From: Verrucomicrobiota bacterium
Lineage (GTDB): Bacteria; Verrucomicrobiota; Kiritimatiellia; CAIQIC01; Lenti-01
Direction: 5' to 3'
DNA length: 8,012 bases
Assembly: GCA_022709625.1 (NCBI GenBank)
Contig: JAKLIL010000068.1
Coordinates: 1 to 8,012 of the forward strand
The notes under the pieces are model-generated. The model had not been told where the DNA came from. It ran no database searches and worked only from the letters and a program-made list of their open reading frames with translations. Shown here piece by piece: positions 5,436 through 8,012 of the stretch (within the stretch, counting starts at the first letter, position 1; each line of letters begins with the position of its first letter). A program made the translations under genes and the position numbers.

Positions 5436-6914
5436 TTACAGGCTCTTGAGCACGCCGGTGGCGGCGTTGAAGTCGTCGATCAGGCGGTCCCATTCGGCCA
5501 CCTGGGCCGGATCGAAGACGCGCTTCCAGAAGTCTTCGTCCCACAGTTCGCGCAGTTCCTCGCTGCTCTTGCCCTGCTGTTCCACCCAGGTGAAGTACTT
5601 GAAGTTGTGCAGGGTCTTCCGGTCGAAGTAGTTCAGTTCCCGGAAGGTGGCCGGATGGCAGCCCTCGAGGAAACGGCCGTAGTGGCGGGCAGCCAGATCG
5701 ACGGTGTAGGGACCATGCTGCGCGGCCATTTCGACGATGCGCGAGGCGTACAGGTCCATCGAATCCGTCAGCGGCAGGAAGATGACGTCGCGCCCGTCCA
5801 TGTCGTAGTAGCGCGCCGCCCAGATGGCCGCCACGAGGTTGCAGATGCCGGAGATGCCGGCGGCGGGCAGCTTGGCCAGCACGTCGTCGCGCACGCCCTG
5901 TTTCTTCAGGTAGTCGCGGCCGGCCTTTTCGTTGAACAACCGCAGCAGTTGCATGACCTGCTCGTCGTCCACGGCGGCGATGGCGTCGGTGTTGCGGACG
6001 TTGTGAATCCACGGGATATGCTTGTCGCCGATGCCCTCGATGCGGTGCGCGCCGAAGCCGCACTGGTAGAGGGTCGGGCACTGCTGGGCCTCGCTGGCCA
6101 CCACGCGGATGGCCGGATGCTTCGTGCGCAGGAAATCGCCCGCCGCGATCGTGCCGGCCGAACCCGTCGCGCTGACGTAGGCTCCCAGGCGGCTGTGGTG
6201 CGTCTTGAAGTTGTTGTTGTAGATTTCCTCGATGATCCCGCCGGTCATGTTGTAGTGCCAGATCGCGTTGCCGAACTCTTCGAACTGGTTGAAAATCACG
6301 ATCTTGTCGCCGCGTTCGCGCCGCAGCTGCCAGCACATGTCGTAGATTTCCTTCACGTTCGACTCGGTGCCGGGCGTGGCGATGATTTCGTCGGTCTTGA
6401 TGCTCTTCAGCCACTGGAAGCGTTCCTGGCTCATGCCTTCCGGCAGGATGGCGATGGCCGGGCAGGCCAGCAGGGCGCAGTCGAATGCACCGCCGCGGCA
6501 GTAGTTGCCGGTGGATGGCCAGACCGCCTTCTGCGTCGTCGGATCGAAGTTGCCGCTGACGAGCCGGGGAACGAGGCAGCCGTAGGCCGCTCCGACCTTG
6601 TGCGCCCCCGTCGGGAAGTACCGCCCCATCAAGCCGACGATTCGGGCGTCCACGCCCGTGATTTCCTTCGGGAATTCCAGCCAGTTGCCTTCGCCGAATC
6701 CGCCCGTCTTCGGATCGTTCTTCCATGTGATGCGGAACAGGTTCAGCGGGTTGACGTCCTGCAGCCCGATTTTTCCCAATCGTTCCTGCACCTTGGCCGG
6801 GATCAACTTGGGATTTTTCTGCTGGGAGAACGTCGGCAGGACGATGCCGCGTTCCTTGGCGCGCTGTACGCTCCGGCGGAGTACATTGTGATCGAGCTTG
6901 GTGATGATTTTCAT
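5436..6914 (-). CDS. Large fold-type II PLP-dependent enzyme (492 aa), function unassigned
   Basis: First gene of the operon. The PLP core is clear: GRYFPTGAHKVGAAYG (about 97-112) with the likely Schiff-base lysine Lys106; WPSTGNYCRGGAF (about 132-144) as the substrate/cofactor loop with Asn137; ATPGTESNVKEIY (about 179-191); SATGSAGTIAAGDF (about 248-261) as the phosphate-binding loop; and GIGDKHIPWIHN (about 294-305), which parallels the GIG..-P block of cysteine synthases. It is far longer than a typical cysteine synthase (about 310-330). It has about 80-90 extra residues before the catalytic lysine and roughly 110 after residue 380, rich in aromatic and acidic residues. The family is known from genome annotations as a PLP-dependent or cysteine synthase-like protein; I know no proven reaction. 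AGGAG precedes the ATG at 6914. The context suggests action on the same amino acid derivative as the M20 and SbnB-like enzymes, such as elimination or beta-replacement. Confidence 0.9.
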   Translation of the reverse strand: MKIITKLDHNVLRRSVQRAKERGIVLPTFSQQKNPKLIPAKVQERLGKIGLQDVNPLNLFRITWKNDPKTGGFGEGNWLEFPKEITGVDARIVGLMGRYFPTGAHKVGAAYGCLVPRLVSGNFDPTTQKAVWPSTGNYCRGGAFDCALLACPAIAILPEGMSQERFQWLKSIKTDEIIATPGTESNVKEIYDMCWQLRRERGDKIVIFNQFEEFGNAIWHYNMTGGIIEEIYNNNFKTHHSRLGAYVSATGSAGTIAAGDFLRTKHPAIRVVASEAQQCPTLYQCGFGAHRIEGIGDKHIPWIHNVRNTDAIAAVDDEQVMQLLRLFNEKAGRDYLKKQGVRDDVLAKLPAAGISGICNLVAAIWAARYYDMDGRDVIFLPLTDSMDLYASRIVEMAAQHGPYTVDLAARHYGRFLEGCHPATFRELNYFDRKTLHNFKYFTWVEQQGKSSEELRELWDEDFWKRVFDPAQVAEWDRLIDDFNAATGVLKSL

Positions 6915-7016
6915 GCCGGTTCCGCTCCTGCAGGGATTTGGGAGATTAAACGGCGGCAGTGTCGCTTGGGAGCCCCGCGGGCGTCAAACCAAATACGGGG
7001 CCGGGACCGAAGCGTT
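6915..7016. other. Intergenic stretch with imperfect inverted repeat; possible operon control region
   Basis: This 102-bp gap separates the prenyltransferase gene from the operon. GCCCCG (6972-6977) and CGGGGC (6996-7001) form a 6-bp dyad with an 18-nt loop, and CGCTT (6963-6967) can pair outside it with AAGCG (7010-7014). No U tract follows, so it is not a convincing terminator. A minus-strand TTGACG (6987-6982) has only a poor -10 (GACACT) 18 bp downstream. A promoter for the operon is expected here but cannot be placed with confidence. Confidence 0.3.
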
Positions 7017-7901
7017 TTAGCGGACCAGGAGGATGCCCAGCACCGCCACGCCGTAGAGCGCCACGTCCGCCATCAGCGGGCCGTCGGTCAGCAAAATATG
7101 TTCGGGCCGGTCGCCTTGGTCCCGGCGATAGACCAGATCCATGTAGCGGAACAGGCCGAACACGACGAACGGGATGGTCGCGCCCAGCCACGGCGTGCCG
7201 AACTTGGCGACCGTTTCGGGCCAGAGGGTGTAGATCGAGTAGCATACCAGCGCCGCCGCGCCGACCATCGTGATGAGCAAATCGAGCAGCCGTTCGCTGT
7301 AGCCGTCCAGCGCTTCGCGGGTGCCCTGGCCCGCCAGATTGACCGCCTCGTGGCGCCGCTTGCACAACCCGAGGAACAGCGCCAGCATCATCGCGCACAA
7401 CAGCAGCCAGGGACTGATCACGACGGGAATCGCCACGGCGCCCGCCAAGGCCCGCAGCACGAATCCCAGCGAAATCACGATCACGTCGACCAGGGCGATG
7501 TGCTTGAGCCTCAGCGTGTAGGCCGCCTGCAAAGCCAAATAGCCGCCCAGCACCGCCGCGAGGAGCGGGTCCACCCGCCACGCGCCTCCGAGACCGACCG
7601 CCAGAAGCACGAGCGCAACGGCAACCGCGGGCGCCGGCTGGACGGCCCCGGCGGCGATGGGGCGATGCCGCTTGATCGGATGGAGACGGTCCTGCGCAGC
7701 GTCGCGCAGATCGTTGAAAACATAGACCGCGCTGGAAACCAGGCAAAACGCCAGCGCCGCCAGGCACGCCTTCCAGAATTCCCAGACCGACAGATCCTGG
7801 TTGCGGTCGCCCAGCGCAAAGACGAAGGCCGCGAACACCACGGCGTTCTTGGTCCATTGCTTGACCCGCAGCAAACGGAACAACAAACGGAAGGAGTTCA
7901 T
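7017..7901 (-). CDS. UbiA-superfamily prenyltransferase, decaprenyl-phosphate phosphoribosyltransferase type
   Basis: Enzymes of this type (Rv3806c of mycobacteria is the model) are integral membrane proteins that transfer phosphoribose from PRPP to a polyprenyl phosphate, giving a precursor of lipid-linked arabinose. The 294-residue product has the signature YVFNDLRDAAQDRLHPIKRH (about 60-79) followed by RPIAAG, an ND-x2-D-x3-D motif (Asn63, Asp64, Asp67, Asp71) that binds magnesium and PRPP. A second motif region follows at LGLCKRRHE (about 177-185) and YSERLLD (about 201-207). It ends with the family block DQGDRPEHILLTDGPL (about 261-276). Several hydrophobic segments alternate with these loops, consistent with about eight or nine membrane helices. 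I start at ATG 7901 (MNSFRLLFRLLRVKQWTKN), which overlaps the previous stop as ATGA; the upstream in-frame extension is Pro/Arg-rich and belongs to the other gene in another frame. The final acceptor (cell wall, exopolysaccharide or other glycan) is unknown. Confidence 0.92.
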   Translation of the reverse strand: MNSFRLLFRLLRVKQWTKNAVVFAAFVFALGDRNQDLSVWEFWKACLAALAFCLVSSAVYVFNDLRDAAQDRLHPIKRHRPIAAGAVQPAPAVAVALVLLAVGLGGAWRVDPLLAAVLGGYLALQAAYTLRLKHIALVDVIVISLGFVLRALAGAVAIPVVISPWLLLCAMMLALFLGLCKRRHEAVNLAGQGTREALDGYSERLLDLLITMVGAAALVCYSIYTLWPETVAKFGTPWLGATIPFVVFGLFRYMDLVYRRDQGDRPEHILLTDGPLMADVALYGVAVLGILLVR

Positions 7902-8012
7902 CCGGGGCGGTCTCCCGCCGCCGGCTTGGCCGCCACGCTGTCCGGATGCACGGTGCGCGGCCGGCGGCGGTAGCCGCACCGGGCGTACAGCTTCCAAACC
8001 ATCCACAGCGCT
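7898..8012 (-). CDS. 3' end of an upstream gene coupled to the prenyltransferase (partial)
   Basis: A short frame enters from the right edge and stops with TGA at 7900-7898, sharing ATGA with the start of the prenyltransferase gene. The visible 37 residues are ALWMVWKLYARCGYRRRP followed by a Pro/Ala/Asp-rich tail ending GDRPG. The start looks like the end of a hydrophobic segment, then a positively charged stretch, as in the cytoplasmic tail of a membrane protein. This frame reads as protein whereas the in-frame extension of the prenyltransferase does not. Overlapping stop and start indicate translational coupling, so its product probably works in the same lipid-linked sugar pathway. Too little is present to name the family. 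Confidence 0.6.
   Translation of the reverse strand, partial: ALWMVWKLYARCGYRRRPRTVHPDSVAAKPAAGDRPG

Noticed and set aside
3919..5631. 570-codon open frame on the plus strand
   Set aside because: Antisense to the YgeY-like gene and the 92-residue gene, with shadow-like composition and no motif.
4201..6726. Apparent 841-residue minus-strand fusion including YgeY
   Set aside because: The upstream half is the out-of-frame shadow of the PLP gene. The ATG at 5418 has its own strong ribosome binding site and matches the YgeY N-terminus.
5418..7973. 851-codon open frame on the plus strand
   Set aside because: It runs antisense to the large PLP gene and most of the prenyltransferase gene. Its translation is His/Asp/Ala/Val/Arg-rich low-complexity sequence typical of the antisense of GC-rich genes, while the minus-strand frames have clear family motifs.
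7902..8006. Start of the prenyltransferase at the upstream in-frame ATG near 8006
   Set aside because: The extra residues are Pro/Arg/Gly-rich, whereas the family begins with the MNSFRLLFRLLRVKQWTKN-type segment. The overlapping frame reads better as the end of another gene.

Overview
The window is GC-rich bacterial chromosome, densely coded and mostly on the minus strand. Every complete minus-strand gene has an upstream ribosome binding site. No rRNA, tRNA, insertion sequence, integrase or CRISPR array is visible. The lineage cannot be fixed from sequence alone. The GC content, an SOS-type UmuD with a TGAAC-N4-GTTCA operator-like dyad, and tandem TTTTCCACA dyads between genes would fit a member of the PVC group (Verrucomicrobiota, Kiritimatiellota and relatives), but this is a weak inference.

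Layout: positions 1-343 (minus) are the start of a UmuD-like SOS protein that runs off the left edge. A promoter and an operator-like palindrome lie just upstream of it. Positions 456-695 (minus) encode a 79-residue protein with a possible histone-like core and an Ala/Pro-rich tail. Its upstream region has an extended -10 element inside a perfect 9-bp dyad. Positions 909-1772 (plus) encode a compact 287-residue fold-type II PLP enzyme, the only convincing plus-strand gene. Positions 1773-1889 separate convergent genes and hold two tandem palindromic units that form a minus-strand terminator.

Positions 1890-6914 (minus) look like a five-gene operon with gaps of 10-53 bp. In transcription order it encodes a 492-residue fold-type II PLP enzyme, a YgeY-type M20 metallohydrolase, an unrecognised 92-residue protein, an SbnB-like member of the ornithine cyclodeaminase family, and a cysteine synthase-fold enzyme that could be the SbnA partner. 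In staphylococci, SbnA and SbnB make L-2,3-diaminopropionate (L-Dap) from O-phosphoserine and glutamate. In E. coli, ygeY sits beside ygeX, which encodes a diaminopropionate ammonia-lyase. Both ends of this operon therefore point to diaminopropionate or a related amino acid conjugate. The combination with a second large PLP enzyme and an orphan small protein is the most interesting part of the window.

Positions 7017-7901 (minus) encode a UbiA-superfamily membrane prenyltransferase of the decaprenyl-phosphate phosphoribosyltransferase type. It overlaps the 3' end of an upstream gene (7898-8012, partial) by ATGA, so the two are probably translationally coupled. Positions 6915-7016 hold an imperfect inverted repeat and no gene.
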